Made by a program: the position numbers and the translations under genes. The notes under the pieces are model-generated. The model ran no database searches, was not told where the DNA came from, and worked only from the letters and a program-made list of their open reading frames with translations. A DNA stretch of 64,000 nucleotides from CAZLDI01 sp964558415 (GTDB lineage Bacteria; Chloroflexota; Dehalococcoidia; SM23-28-2; RBG-16-64-32). The DNA lies in assembly GCA_964558415.1 (NCBI GenBank), contig CAZLDI010000009.1, positions 55,676 through 119,675 on the forward strand, given 5' to 3'. This document shows positions 43,603-52,532 of the stretch, one piece after another. Positions within the stretch are counted from its first letter, which is position 1. Each line of letters starts with the position of its first letter.

Positions 43603-44607
43603 TCAGCCCGCGAGCTCTTTTGGCAAGACCGCGCGGCCTTCGCGCCAGGACAAGCGCGCCGCCAGCGCAAGTATCGTCGCGACTCGCCCGTCCTCGCCGC
43701 TGACCTCGGGCTCGGCACTGCCCAGAACGCATTCCACGAACGCCGACAACTCCACGACGTACGAGTCCGCGTAGCGGTCCGTAAAGAACCGCAGCGGGGA
43801 CGGGGATAGTGCCCCCGCGCCGCCTCGAAAGGTCGCCGCGTGCGGGAATTCGTTCTCCACGCTAACCGTGCCCCTGGGGCCGAACACCTCTGCACGTTGG
43901 TCGTATCCGTACGCCGAGAGCCAGCTGTTCTCGATCGTGACCACCGCGCCGCCGGTCATGCGCAGCAACGTCAGAGCCGTGTTGGGCGTATCCGCTCCAG
44001 CCTCTTGCGTGATCCCGATGGCCCGCACGCTTTCGACCTCACTCCCTGTCAGGAAGCGCGCCATGTCCAGGTCGTGGATCGTCGTGTCCAGGAACATGTC
44101 GGGCTCGAAGCTCGGCGTCTCATCGGCGGAACGGACCGGGTCGCGGCTGACGATGTGCACCGTAATCGGGTCTCCGGTCTCGCCGGAGATCACCGCGTCA
44201 CGCAGCCGACGGAAGTTCCTGTCGAAACGGCGGTTGAAGCCGACTTGCAGCTTCACGCCCGCCTCCCCCACCACCGCCAGTGCACGGTCCGCGGTCTCTA
44301 CTTCCAGCGCCAGCGGCTTCTCGCAAAAGATGTGCTTCCCGGCGCCCGCCGCGGCGATGATGATCCCGGCGTGTGTATCCGGTGGCGTGCAGATCACGAC
44401 TGCATCGACGTCCGCGCCGGCAAGCATCTCTCGATAGTCGTCGTAAACGGCGTCGACCTCGCAGTTCCTGGCGGCGCGCTCCACTGCCGCGCGTTCGACG
44501 TCAGCCACGGCCACGAGCGTGCCGCCCTCGACGCGCCGGGCGACGTTCCGCGCGTGCAGGCTGCCCATGAGACCGGTCCCGATCACCCCGAAGCGAACGC
44601 GGTCCAC
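43603..44607 (-). CDS. Gfo/Idh/MocA family oxidoreductase, inositol 2-dehydrogenase-like
   Basis: A 334-aa NAD(P)-dependent dehydrogenase. Rossmann motif GVIGTGLMGSLH (7-18), catalytic EKP (96-98) in FCEKPLALE, GFNRRFDRNF and the conserved DTTIHDLDMARFL that carries catalytic Asp and His. These features match IolG best. It starts 2 nt after the IolE-like gene, so the pair should act on the same cyclitol or sugar. Confidence 0.9.
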   Translation of the reverse strand: MDRVRFGVIGTGLMGSLHARNVARRVEGGTLVAVADVERAAVERAARNCEVDAVYDDYREMLAGADVDAVVICTPPDTHAGIIIAAAGAGKHIFCEKPLALEVETADRALAVVGEAGVKLQVGFNRRFDRNFRRLRDAVISGETGDPITVHIVSRDPVRSADETPSFEPDMFLDTTIHDLDMARFLTGSEVESVRAIGITQEAGADTPNTALTLLRMTGGAVVTIENSWLSAYGYDQRAEVFGPRGTVSVENEFPHAATFRGGAGALSPSPLRFFTDRYADSYVVELSAFVECVLGSAEPEVSGEDGRVATILALAARLSWREGRAVLPKELAG

Positions 44608-44609
44608 GC

Positions 44610-45521
44610 TCAGACCCCCAGGCTTCGCAGCAACTCGCGGTCGCGGCGCGCGCTACTTGCCGGATCGCCCATACCGGGCGGCAACTCGTCTTCGACGACG
44701 ATCCAGCCTGCATACTCTCTCGCCCGAAGATCATCGAGCACCCCCGCGAAGTCCACAGCGCCACCGCCCAGACCGTAGAAAACACCCTGACGCACCGCGG
44801 TGAAATAGTCCCATTCCTCGCGGCGCGCGCGCTCTGCGATCGCCGGGTGGCAGTCCTTGAAGTGCACGTGCCACACGCGCTCTCCGTACCGGCGTAGTCC
44901 ATCGCGAGCGTCGCCGCCTGCATAGACGAAGTGTCCCGTGTCGAGGCACAGGCCCAGCAAACTCGAATCCGTGAGGTCAAGTAGCCGGTCCGTCTCAGCC
45001 GGGGTTTCGACGAAGCCGGCGCAGTGATGATGGAACACCGTGCGCAGACCGGTCTCATCACGGACCGCCCGCGCCACCTTCTCTGCTCCCTCCGCAAACG
45101 TGGTCCATTGCTCCGGCGTCAGCCCTTGATCCGGGTTGATGCGACCGGCATGGAGGGTTCGCTCCGCATCGCCGCCGTTGTCGTCCGCCAGGATGACAAA
45201 CGGCCCGGGCGATGGATAGTCACCAGCAACTGCCGCCAGCAGCCGGGCAGTGCGCAGCGCCGCGTGCACTCCATCGGTGTGCGCTGAGCCGTCCGCAAGC
45301 GGCAGCGCCACCAAGGCTCCCACCATGCTCAGGTCGCGTTTCGCCAGCTCCGCTCCTAGCACACGGGCGTTCATCGGCAAGTACCCCCAGTCGCCCAGCT
45401 CCGTACCTTCGTAGCCCGTGTCGGCAATCTCATCCAGCACCTGACCATAGGGCGGAAACGGCGCCTCTGACGCGAAGCCCGTCATCACCCCCCACGAACA
45501 GGGCGCATTGGCGATCCGCAT
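44610..45521 (-). CDS. Inosose dehydratase-like (IolE) sugar isomerase/epimerase family protein
   Basis: A 303-aa TIM-barrel metal enzyme. It opens with IANAPCSWGV, the usual IolE beginning, and has GYEGTELGDWGYLP, HHHCAGFVETP, LCLDTGHFVYAGGD and HVHFKD with metal-binding His/Asp/Glu. ATG 45521 is chosen. With the IolG-like neighbour it fits a cyclitol-oxidation pathway, though other iol genes are absent. Confidence 0.88.
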   Translation of the reverse strand: MRIANAPCSWGVMTGFASEAPFPPYGQVLDEIADTGYEGTELGDWGYLPMNARVLGAELAKRDLSMVGALVALPLADGSAHTDGVHAALRTARLLAAVAGDYPSPGPFVILADDNGGDAERTLHAGRINPDQGLTPEQWTTFAEGAEKVARAVRDETGLRTVFHHHCAGFVETPAETDRLLDLTDSSLLGLCLDTGHFVYAGGDARDGLRRYGERVWHVHFKDCHPAIAERARREEWDYFTAVRQGVFYGLGGGAVDFAGVLDDLRAREYAGWIVVEDELPPGMGDPASSARRDRELLRSLGV

Positions 45522-45597
45522 GCGGCTCACGAACGCCAAGCCTACCGCATCTTCAAAGGCTCCGCACTGGTGACGCCTTGCAGTCGTTCGTCCAATG

Positions 45598-45614
45598 TGG
45601 CAGATTACATGCCA
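45598..45614. promoter_or_regulatory. Palindrome TGGCA-N7-TGCCA, candidate operator
   Basis: A perfect 5+5 inverted repeat in the 152-nt region between the divergent IolE-like and SDR genes. It is placed to control either direction, but no regulator gene is nearby. Confidence 0.35.
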
Positions 45615-45622
45615 GACCAGAA

Positions 45623-45648
45623 GAGGAGGCGCCTGTTTGCGCCTTCTC
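45623..45648 (+). repeat. Stem-loop in the leader of the SDR gene
   Basis: GAGGAGGCGC-CTGTTT-GCGCCTTCTC forms a 10-bp stem with one wobble pair, 26 nt before the ATG. It leaves the GAAGGGAG ribosome-binding site free. Function not known. Confidence 0.4.
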
Positions 45649-45673
45649 ATACGCCCTCCGGAAGGGAGCGACC

Positions 45674-46477
45674 ATGGATCCCAGGGACAAAGTAGCGATC
45701 GTCACCGGCGGCGGCTCCGGTATCGGCCGGGCGACCGCAATAGCACTGGCGAACGAAGGCGCGTCGGTCGCCGTCGCGGACGTCAACGAAGACGGCGGGC
45801 GGGAGACGGTGCGGCTGATCGAAGCTGCCGGTGGCAAGGCGGCGTTCGTGCATACTGACGTGACGAAGCGCGACGACGTAGAGCGCATGGTGTCGTTTGC
45901 CGAGAAGACTTACGGCGGACTGGACATCCTGCACAACAACGCTGGCGTCACAACGGGTCAGCCGCGGTTTCCCGACTCACCGATCGAGGCCTGGGAGAAG
46001 ACTTTCGTGATCGACCTCTGGTCCGTCATCGCCTGCGTTCAAGCCGTTATACCGGCGATGCGGCGTCGCGGCGGCGGCGTGATCGTGAATACCGCCTCCA
46101 TCGCCGGCCTGGTCGGCTATATGCCCGACCCCGTTTACGCCGCCGCCAAGCACGGCGTGGTCGGGCTGTCGCGCTCCCTTACGTTTCTGAAGGACGAATC
46201 GAACATCCGCGTCAACGCTGTCTGCCCCGGTGTCGTAGACACGCCGCTGGTGCACTCCGGACTCTCACAAGCGACGCCGGAAGAGCGCGCACGAATCGAG
46301 TCGGTGCTCAAGATGATGCCGATGATGCCGCCGTCCGACATTGCCGAAGCGGTGCTGGAGTTCGTGCGCGATGAGTCGCTCAACGGCGAGGCGATGAGCG
46401 TGATCTACGGCGGCCGCAAGCGCCTGGTGGACGCGCCCATCCGCTTCGCGCGCGACCCGGCGCAGGCCCAGCGCTAG
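45674..46477 (+). CDS. SDR-family NAD(P)-dependent oxidoreductase
   Basis: A 267-aa classical SDR: TGGGSGIG at 12-19, NNAG in LHNNAGV, catalytic Ser/Tyr/Lys (TASIAG and YAAAKHG). ATG 45674 has a GAAGGGAG site. Divergent from the inositol-type genes, so it could reduce a related cyclitol or sugar, but this is not certain. The stop lies 1 nt from that of the convergent phosphotransferase. Confidence 0.92.
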   Translation: MDPRDKVAIVTGGGSGIGRATAIALANEGASVAVADVNEDGGRETVRLIEAAGGKAAFVHTDVTKRDDVERMVSFAEKTYGGLDILHNNAGVTTGQPRFPDSPIEAWEKTFVIDLWSVIACVQAVIPAMRRRGGGVIVNTASIAGLVGYMPDPVYAAAKHGVVGLSRSLTFLKDESNIRVNAVCPGVVDTPLVHSGLSQATPEERARIESVLKMMPMMPPSDIAEAVLEFVRDESLNGEAMSVIYGGRKRLVDAPIRFARDPAQAQR

Positions 46478-46478
46478 G

Positions 46479-47519
46479 CTACCCCCGCAGCGACGCGAGC
46501 GACGAGGCGTCCGCCACAGAGAGACCGTTCCGGCCCAGGAACTGAGCCTGCGCGCCTATCGTCTCGAACCCGGCGCCCACAGTGCCGCCACCCAGGAAGC
46601 GCTTGTACATGTTCTCCAGGATGACGCCCAGCTTGAAGTGGGCGAGGACAGTGTAGAAGTCCAGGGCGCCGAGATCGTTCCCGCTCTTCGCCTCGTAACG
46701 CGTTGCCGCCTCCTCCCACGTCGGGAAGCCGGGCAGCGCCATCACCGGCGTGCCGGCGATGCTGATCGTCTGGCTCGTACCGCGGCTCCAGTACATCTGC
46801 ATCAGGCCCATGTCGGCCAGCGAGTCGCCCAGTGTGCACATCTCCCAGTCCAGGACCGCGATGATATGGCCGCCGCCGTCCAGGATCGCGTTGTCCAGCC
46901 GGTAGTCGCCGTGTACGATACCGGGCGCCCGTTCCGGCGGTATCGAGACAGCAAGACGGCGCGCCAGCTCGTCCAGCTCCGGGGTATCGCGGTAGCGGAT
47001 CTCCTCCAGCTGTTGAGAAAATCGCCGCACCTGCCGTTCCAGATAGCCCTGCGGTTTGCCGAAGTCTGACAGCCCAATCTCGTCCGGCACAAACCCGTGC
47101 AAGGTTACCAGGACGTCGATCACCTCTTCGCCGATGCGCCGCCGGTCCGCCTCATCAAAGCGCTTCGCGACCTCGTTCGGGTCCACGGCGATGAAACCGT
47201 CCACGAACTCCATGATGTAGAACTGCGCGCCGATGACATCATCGTCCGTGCACAGCGCGTACGGCTTGGGCGCCGGGAACCCCGTCGGCGCCAGCGCCGA
47301 GAGGATGCGGAACTCACGTCCCATATCGTGCGCCTTCGCCTGCACGTGTGACAGTGGTGGACGTCGCAGCACCCAAGACCGGTTCCCTTCGTTCACGCGG
47401 TAGGTGATATTCGACCGTCCGTGGCCGATCACCGTAGCTGATAGCTCGCGGACCGCTTCCACGTTGGCGCGGAACCAGGGGAGGAGCTTCGCGAGGTCGA
47501 GTCCGGGAGGCGAATCCAC
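46479..47519 (-). CDS. Phosphotransferase of the APH/ACAD10-N family
   Basis: A 346-aa kinase-like protein. HGDYRLDN (203-210) carries the catalytic Asp and metal-binding Asn, DWEMC (224-228) the DFG-like Asp, and SNITYRV with LRRP the nucleotide lysine region. The best matches to its motif set are the acyl-CoA-dehydrogenase-linked kinases (ACAD10 N-terminal type). It is divergent from an acyl-CoA dehydrogenase gene only 68 nt away, which supports joint action, not antibiotic resistance. Confidence 0.88.
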   Translation of the reverse strand: MDSPPGLDLAKLLPWFRANVEAVRELSATVIGHGRSNITYRVNEGNRSWVLRRPPLSHVQAKAHDMGREFRILSALAPTGFPAPKPYALCTDDDVIGAQFYIMEFVDGFIAVDPNEVAKRFDEADRRRIGEEVIDVLVTLHGFVPDEIGLSDFGKPQGYLERQVRRFSQQLEEIRYRDTPELDELARRLAVSIPPERAPGIVHGDYRLDNAILDGGGHIIAVLDWEMCTLGDSLADMGLMQMYWSRGTSQTISIAGTPVMALPGFPTWEEAATRYEAKSGNDLGALDFYTVLAHFKLGVILENMYKRFLGGGTVGAGFETIGAQAQFLGRNGLSVADASSLASLRG

Positions 47520-47587
47520 CGTCCTACTTCCTACTTTCCGTTTCCTGCCCTACAATGGCGTCCAGACGATACGAGGAGGAACCCCAC

Positions 47588-48811
47588 ATGCCCGTTGATT
47601 TTACTCTGCCCGCCGAAGTTGAGGAAGTACGCCTGCGCGTGCGCAAGTTCATGGACGAAACCGTCCGCCCGGCCGAGGCTGGGCTTGAGCACGACGGCGC
47701 GGACCGCGGCGCCTACGTCCGCACTATCGTGGGGTTGCGCGAGAAGGCCAAGGCCCAGGGTCTATGGAACCCGCACCTGCCGCCGGAGTGGGACGGCATG
47801 GGCCTCGGCGCCACGGCGATGGCGTTCGTCTCCGCGGAGGCGGGCCGCACTGGCATCGGCCCGTTCGTGATCAACGCCCAGGCGCCGGACGAAGGCAACA
47901 TGCACACGCTTCTGCACTGGGCGACGCCAGATCAGGCGGAGCGCTACCTGCGCCCGTTGGCAGAAGGCCGCGCGCGTTCTTGCTTCGCGATGACCGAGCC
48001 GGAAGTGTCGGGCTCCGACCCGACGCTGATCCAGACCCGCGCGGTCAAGGATGGCGACGACTGGGTGATCAACGGCCACAAGTGGTTCATCTCAGGCGCC
48101 AAGGGGGCGAACTTCGCGATCCTCATCGCCTGCACGGACCCGGAGGCAGACCCGCCGCAGGCCCGCAACTCCGCGTTCCTGGTCGACCTTCCAGCCGAGG
48201 GCTGGGAGATGGTCCGTGACATCGATACGATGGCGGGGCGGGGCAATCACTGCGAGATCCGTATCACGGATATGCGCGTCCCGAACGACCGGATGCTGGG
48301 CGGCCGCGGTGAAGGCCACTTGCTCGGGCAGTACCGCCTGGGCCCGGCGCGGCTGGCGCACTGTATGCGCTGGATCGGCAACGCGGAGGTGGCGCTAGAG
48401 ATGCTCATGGACCGCGCGCTCAACCGCTTCACGCACGGGTCCCTGCTGGCGGAGAAGCAATCGATCCAGTGGATGATGTCCGAGTCCGCGTTGGAGTTGT
48501 ATGCGGCAAAGCTGATGGTGCTGCATGCGGCATACAAGATCGAGAACAAGCTACCCTTCCGGCAGGAAGTCTCGATGGCCAAGTACCACGTCGCCAACAC
48601 CCTCTGGCGCATCGTCGACCGCGCGATCCAGGTGCACGGCGCCCTCGGCTACTCCACGGACACGCCACTCGAGCGGATGATGCGCCACGCTCGCTCCGCA
48701 CGCCTCGTGGACGGTGCGGACGAGGTGCACCTGCAGACGATAGCGCGCAACATGATCGCTACATACAAAGAGCACGGCAACACCAAGCTGGCCACAGGCG
48801 ACCTGCTGTAG
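47588..48811 (+). CDS. Acyl-CoA dehydrogenase
   Basis: A 407-aa FAD enzyme of beta-oxidation or related acyl-CoA oxidation. Seen: FAMTEPEVSGSDP, KWFISGAKGANF, RIGNAEV-like helix and IQVHGALGYSTDTPLERMMRHARS with the flavin-contact ends. ATG 47588 has a GAGGAGG site. Preceded divergently by the APH-like kinase; together they resemble ACAD10/11 activity (4-hydroxyacyl-CoA metabolism) in two genes. Confidence 0.94.
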   Translation: MPVDFTLPAEVEEVRLRVRKFMDETVRPAEAGLEHDGADRGAYVRTIVGLREKAKAQGLWNPHLPPEWDGMGLGATAMAFVSAEAGRTGIGPFVINAQAPDEGNMHTLLHWATPDQAERYLRPLAEGRARSCFAMTEPEVSGSDPTLIQTRAVKDGDDWVINGHKWFISGAKGANFAILIACTDPEADPPQARNSAFLVDLPAEGWEMVRDIDTMAGRGNHCEIRITDMRVPNDRMLGGRGEGHLLGQYRLGPARLAHCMRWIGNAEVALEMLMDRALNRFTHGSLLAEKQSIQWMMSESALELYAAKLMVLHAAYKIENKLPFRQEVSMAKYHVANTLWRIVDRAIQVHGALGYSTDTPLERMMRHARSARLVDGADEVHLQTIARNMIATYKEHGNTKLATGDLL

Positions 48812-48974
48812 GGGCGCAGCTGGCAGCGCGACGGCAGGACCACCCCCATCGCCGCTGTTCGTCAACGTTTCCGGTCTATGTCGCAAACCGCGCTGCGCCC
48901 AGCCGCCCTGCCGCAATAAATCGCATCTTGCTAAGCTGTCAGCGCTGTCGTCGGGCATTGCTCCAGCAGGTAGG

Positions 48975-49004
48975 TTGACACCCACGCGCCGCGAGAGTCA
49001 CAAT
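48975..49004 (+). promoter_or_regulatory. Promoter of the dodecin gene
   Basis: TTGACA (48975-48980), 18-nt spacer, CACAAT (48999-49004), 44 nt before ATG 49048. The start has an AGGAGG site. The rest of the 236-nt gap from 48812 shows no gene. Confidence 0.55.
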
Positions 49005-49047
49005 CCTGCCATTCCCGCATTCTGGTTCACACACAGGAGGGATTGCT

Positions 49048-49263
49048 ATGGCAGACAGCGTGTACAAGGTGATCGAGCTCGTTGGTACGAGCGCTGATTC
49101 ATGGGAAAAGGCAGCCGCAGCGGCCGTAAATATGGCCTCGAAGTCCCTTCGCGACCTGCGAATCGCGGAGGTGGTGGAGCTCGATATGCAGCTCGAAGAT
49201 GGAAAGGTGAACCTCTACCGCGCGAAGGTAAAGCTGTCCTTCAAGTACCAGGGCGGCGACTAG
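49048..49263 (+). CDS. Dodecin (flavin-storage protein)
   Basis: A 71-aa small beta-alpha-beta-beta protein. VYKVIELVGTSADSWEKAAA and the final VKLSFKYQ are diagnostic; Trp19 is expected to stack on the flavin. Dodecamers buffer FMN/riboflavin. Single gene with its own promoter, followed after 54 nt by a histidine phosphatase-like gene. Confidence 0.95.
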   Translation: MADSVYKVIELVGTSADSWEKAAAAAVNMASKSLRDLRIAEVVELDMQLEDGKVNLYRAKVKLSFKYQGGD

Positions 49264-49317
49264 CGTCGCACACCCCCTGACCGCAACGCGCGCCCACGCC
49301 GAGAGACGGCTGCAAGC

Positions 49318-49872
49318 GTGAGCGTAGAGATCATTCTCGAAATGCACGCAACCAGCCTCGATAACGAGGCCGGCATCGCCTCCGGCTGGAGTGACGTGAC
49401 CCTGTCGCCGAAGGGGCGCGAGCAAGCCGGCGAGATGGCAAAGCGCCTTCTGGCTGAGGGGGTGGACGCGGTCTACTGCTCCGACCTTCGCCGTGCCGCG
49501 GAGACGGCCGAGATCGCGTTCGGCGCGGCAGTGCCCGTATACCTCGATCCCCGTCTGCGCGAGTACGATTACGGGACGCTGACGGGCGCGCCCGCGCAGC
49601 AGGTCCATTCCCAACGGGCCACGCGCGTGGATACGCCGTTTCCAGAGGGCGAGAGCCTGCGCGACGTGGTGGAGCGGGTTCGCAGCTTACTTGACGACCT
49701 GGCGCGCGGCTGGGACGGCAGACGCGTGGTCCTGATCGGGCACAGCGCGACGCGGCTCGCGCTCGACCACCTGCTCGGCGGGATCGCCCTGGAGGAAGTC
49801 GCAAACGCACCGTGGAAGTGGGTGCCTGTACCCAGCTGGCGGTACGTGCTCGAGGCGGGTGCCGCGCGGTAG
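49318..49872 (+). CDS. Histidine phosphatase (PGAM) superfamily protein with altered RHG motif
   Basis: A 184-aa PGAM-like protein starting at GTG. The fold elements are clear (GWSDVTLSPKGREQAGEMAKRL, CSDLRRAAETAEIA, LREYDYGTLTG, GHSATRLAL). The usual catalytic RHG near the N-terminus reads MHA (Met9-His10-Ala11), so the catalytic His is kept while the phosphate-binding Arg is lost. The distal His is in IGHSATR. It may be a weak or specialised phosphatase, or have a non-enzymatic role. Confidence 0.85.
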   Translation: MSVEIILEMHATSLDNEAGIASGWSDVTLSPKGREQAGEMAKRLLAEGVDAVYCSDLRRAAETAEIAFGAAVPVYLDPRLREYDYGTLTGAPAQQVHSQRATRVDTPFPEGESLRDVVERVRSLLDDLARGWDGRRVVLIGHSATRLALDHLLGGIALEEVANAPWKWVPVPSWRYVLEAGAAR

Positions 49873-49879
49873 ACGAATC

Positions 49880-50677
49880 ATGTCTCTCAGCGAAGCACTC
49901 GTAGCGTCCGCCCTCGCGACCCTTGCCTACGTGACGGCCATCTGGCTGCTCAGCCTGGCGCTGCGCAACGCCAGCATCATCGATATCTTCTGGGGGCTCG
50001 GTTTCGTGCTCCTCGGCGCCATGTATCACACCACTCTCGACGGATATGGGTCACGCAGCGTCCTGATCACGACGCTCGTGATCATCTGGGGGCTCCGCCT
50101 GTCCGGCTACATCCTGTGGCGGAACTGGGGAAAGCCCGAGGACTACCGCTACGCCCGCTGGCGCGAGCAGTCGCATGGGCGGTTCTGGTGGACCAGCTAC
50201 TTCCGCGTCTTTCTGCTGCAGGGCGTCCTGCTTTGGGTGATCTCGATGCCGCTCCTACCTGCCAACAACAGCGAGACGCCGGACCAACTCACGGTACTAG
50301 ACTTCGCCGGTCTCGCTGTCTGGGCGATCGGGTTCCTGTTCGAGGCGCTGGGCGACTGGCAGCTCGCGCGCTTCAAGTCCGACCCCGCGAACGAGGGGAA
50401 GGTGATGGACGTCGGCCTCTGGCGCTACACGCGGCATCCGAACTACTTCGGCGACGCCACGCAGTGGTGGGGGTTCTTCTTGATCGCCGCGGCGAGCGCG
50501 GACGGCTGGGTGACGGTCTTCAGCCCGTTGATCATGACGTTCCTGCTCGTGCGAGTGTCCGGCGCGGCCCTCCTGGAGAGCGGCCTAAGACGATCGAAGC
50601 CCGGCTACCGCGAGTACATCGAGAGCACGAGCGGCTTCGTCCCCCGGTTCCCCCGTAAGCGCTCAAACACCGTCTAG
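49880..50677 (+). CDS. DUF1295 (steroid 5-alpha-reductase-like) integral membrane protein
   Basis: A 265-aa protein with seven hydrophobic segments. The C-terminal GLWRYTRHPNYFGDATQWWG is the nicotinamide/cofactor-binding motif shared by DUF1295, steroid 5-alpha reductases and isoprenylcysteine methyltransferases. ATG 49880 lies 8 nt after the upstream stop. Probably reduces a lipid double bond; substrate not known. Confidence 0.92.
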   Translation: MSLSEALVASALATLAYVTAIWLLSLALRNASIIDIFWGLGFVLLGAMYHTTLDGYGSRSVLITTLVIIWGLRLSGYILWRNWGKPEDYRYARWREQSHGRFWWTSYFRVFLLQGVLLWVISMPLLPANNSETPDQLTVLDFAGLAVWAIGFLFEALGDWQLARFKSDPANEGKVMDVGLWRYTRHPNYFGDATQWWGFFLIAAASADGWVTVFSPLIMTFLLVRVSGAALLESGLRRSKPGYREYIESTSGFVPRFPRKRSNTV

Positions 50678-50716
50678 TCCAGGCGCCGAGGCTGAGGCCC
50701 GCGATAAGATGAGCAA

Positions 50717-50806
50717 GGAGGGGTGGCAGAGCGGTTGAATGCGACGGTCTTGAAAACCGTTAGGGTCGCAAGGCCCTCGCGGGTTCGAATCCCGCCCCCT
50801 CCGCCA
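50717..50806 (+). tRNA. tRNA-Ser (anticodon TGA), CCA encoded
   Basis: 90 nt with a long variable arm. Acceptor stem GGAGGGG/CCCCTCC, anticodon stem ACGGT/ACCGT with loop CTTGAAA (anticodon TGA), T-arm GCGGG TTCGAAT CCCGC, discriminator G and CCA. Confidence 0.97.
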
Positions 50807-50813
50807 GTTGGGC

Positions 50814-51587
50814 CTACTCCCGCGGCTCCCAGCTGAAATAGCGCGCCGCCAGCACCACGCCCACTATCCCCCAGGCCGCCATCACGAGCAGGTTCACCGG
50901 CTCGAAGCCTCCGCCGCTCTCGAACGGGTTGAACGCGGTCTGGCAGGCTTCCGAAAAGTGCCGCACGGGGAACACGCGCCCGACGACGTCGATCCAGAGC
51001 GGCGGGTCCTCGAGGCGGATCAAGACGTCGGACACGAACAGCGCCGGCAGGATCGTGCCGTTGGCGATGGCGGGGGCGGCCTCGGCGTTGGGGATGACGC
51101 AGGCGATCGCCAGGCCCAGCGCGCAGAAGACGGCCGCGCCCAGCAGCACTGTCACGACGAAGGCGGGCATGGTGTTATCCGGGACGTCGACGCCGTAGAA
51201 CAGCGCGCCGGCGCCCACCGCGATCACGACGAGAAGCGCCGCGACAAGCGTCGCATGCACGATGCGGCCAAAGAGGTACGCCCACGCCGGTAGCGGCGTC
51301 CCGCGTACGCGCTTGAGCAGCCCCGCGTCGCGCGCGATCGAGATGCTCATCGCGATGTTCGTGTAGCAGGCGGTGACGACGGACAGCGCGATCATCGCCG
51401 GCACGTAGAAGGTGGACTGGTCGACGGTGCCGCCTTCGACCTGGATCTCGTCGTTGCCGAAGATCGTGTTGAAGATGACGACGAACATCAGCGGCAGGAT
51501 GAACGTAAAGAACGCCGCCGCCGGGTTGCGCCAGAACGAGCGGTTCTGGTAGCGAACCTGCCTCAGCGCCAGGGTCAGATCACTCAC
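50814..51587 (-). CDS. ABC-2 type transporter permease
   Basis: A 257-aa membrane protein with six hydrophobic segments of the ABC-2 exporter type: N-terminal RYQNRSFWRNPAAAFFTFILPLMFVVIFN, a short external loop, and the amphipathic helix LLKRVRGTPLPAWAYLFGRI. It overlaps its ATPase by 8 nt. Together they form a half-transporter pair that exports an unknown compound such as a drug or lipid. Confidence 0.9.
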   Translation of the reverse strand: MSDLTLALRQVRYQNRSFWRNPAAAFFTFILPLMFVVIFNTIFGNDEIQVEGGTVDQSTFYVPAMIALSVVTACYTNIAMSISIARDAGLLKRVRGTPLPAWAYLFGRIVHATLVAALLVVIAVGAGALFYGVDVPDNTMPAFVVTVLLGAAVFCALGLAIACVIPNAEAAPAIANGTILPALFVSDVLIRLEDPPLWIDVVGRVFPVRHFSEACQTAFNPFESGGGFEPVNLLVMAAWGIVGVVLAARYFSWEPRE

Positions 51588-52491
51588 CGGTCTCGGCCTC
51601 CTGTGGCTCGGCTGTCAGCTGCAGGTAGATGTCCTCCAGCGAGACTCGCGATACCGTTAGTCCATCCAGTTCGATACCCCCGGCGATGGCCCATGAAGTG
51701 ATCTCGTTTAAGGCGCGTGTCGGTTCGGCTGTCTCCAGTTCCACCACACCATCCCGGACACGCGCGTCCGCCAGCGGAAAACCGGCTGCGCCGTCGGGAA
51801 TCCGGAAGTGTATCACCGTCGCGGCGTGCGGGCCTCGAAGGTCATCCATCGTCCCCTCGGAGACGATCTCACCGCCTGCGATTACCGCCACGCGATCCGA
51901 GAGCGCCTCCGCCTCATCCATGTAGTGCGTCGTCAGAAAGACGGTCTTACCCAGCGAGCGCAGGCCCCGCACCATCTCCCAGGCGCCTCGCCGGGCGGCC
52001 GGATCGAAGCCGGTCGTCGGCTCGTCCAGGAACAGCAGCTCGGGATCGCCCGCCAGCGCTACTGCGACGTCCAGCCGGCGCATCTGCCCGACCGAGAGCC
52101 GGCGCACGAGGCTCGAGCGCTTGTCCGCGAGACCGACGGCCTCCAGGACTTCCCCCAGCGGGCGCGGATGCGGGTAGTAGCCGCGGAAGAGTTCCACCAC
52201 CTCTTCCACCGTCAGGAACGGCTCGACGCCGGTGCGCTGGAGCACGATCCCCAACCGCGCCCGCAGTGCCCGTTCGTGCCGCGCGGGGTCGTGACCCAGG
52301 ACCCGGACCTCGCCGGCGTCGCGATCGCGGTGGCCCTCCAGGATCTCGACGCACGTCGTCTTCCCCGCGCCGTTCGGCCCGATCAGGCAGAACACCTCGC
52401 CGGCACGGACGGAGATATCGACGCCCTTCAGCGCCTCTAGCGGGCCGTAGGACTTGCGCAGGCCTCGCGCTTCGATTGCGAGTTCGGTCAT
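51580..52491 (-). CDS. ABC transporter ATP-binding protein (drug/lipid exporter type)
   Basis: A 303-aa ATPase of the CcmA/DrrA type. Walker A GPNGAGKTT (38-46), signature LSVGQMRRLDVAVAL, Walker B LLFLDEPTTGFD and H-loop TTHYMDEAE are intact. The C-terminal 85 residues contain the usual regulatory beta-rich part of DrrA-like proteins. Adjacent ABC-2 permease overlaps by 8 nt. Confidence 0.93.
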   Translation of the reverse strand: MTELAIEARGLRKSYGPLEALKGVDISVRAGEVFCLIGPNGAGKTTCVEILEGHRDRDAGEVRVLGHDPARHERALRARLGIVLQRTGVEPFLTVEEVVELFRGYYPHPRPLGEVLEAVGLADKRSSLVRRLSVGQMRRLDVAVALAGDPELLFLDEPTTGFDPAARRGAWEMVRGLRSLGKTVFLTTHYMDEAEALSDRVAVIAGGEIVSEGTMDDLRGPHAATVIHFRIPDGAAGFPLADARVRDGVVELETAEPTRALNEITSWAIAGGIELDGLTVSRVSLEDIYLQLTAEPQEAETGE

Positions 52492-52532
52492 GGGGAGATT
52501 GTAGCGCCAAGGCGCTGCGTATAGAGTTGGCT

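Noticed and set aside
46479..47519. Aminoglycoside phosphotransferase (resistance gene)
   Set aside because: Motifs fit the ACAD10-N kinase group and the neighbour is an acyl-CoA dehydrogenase.
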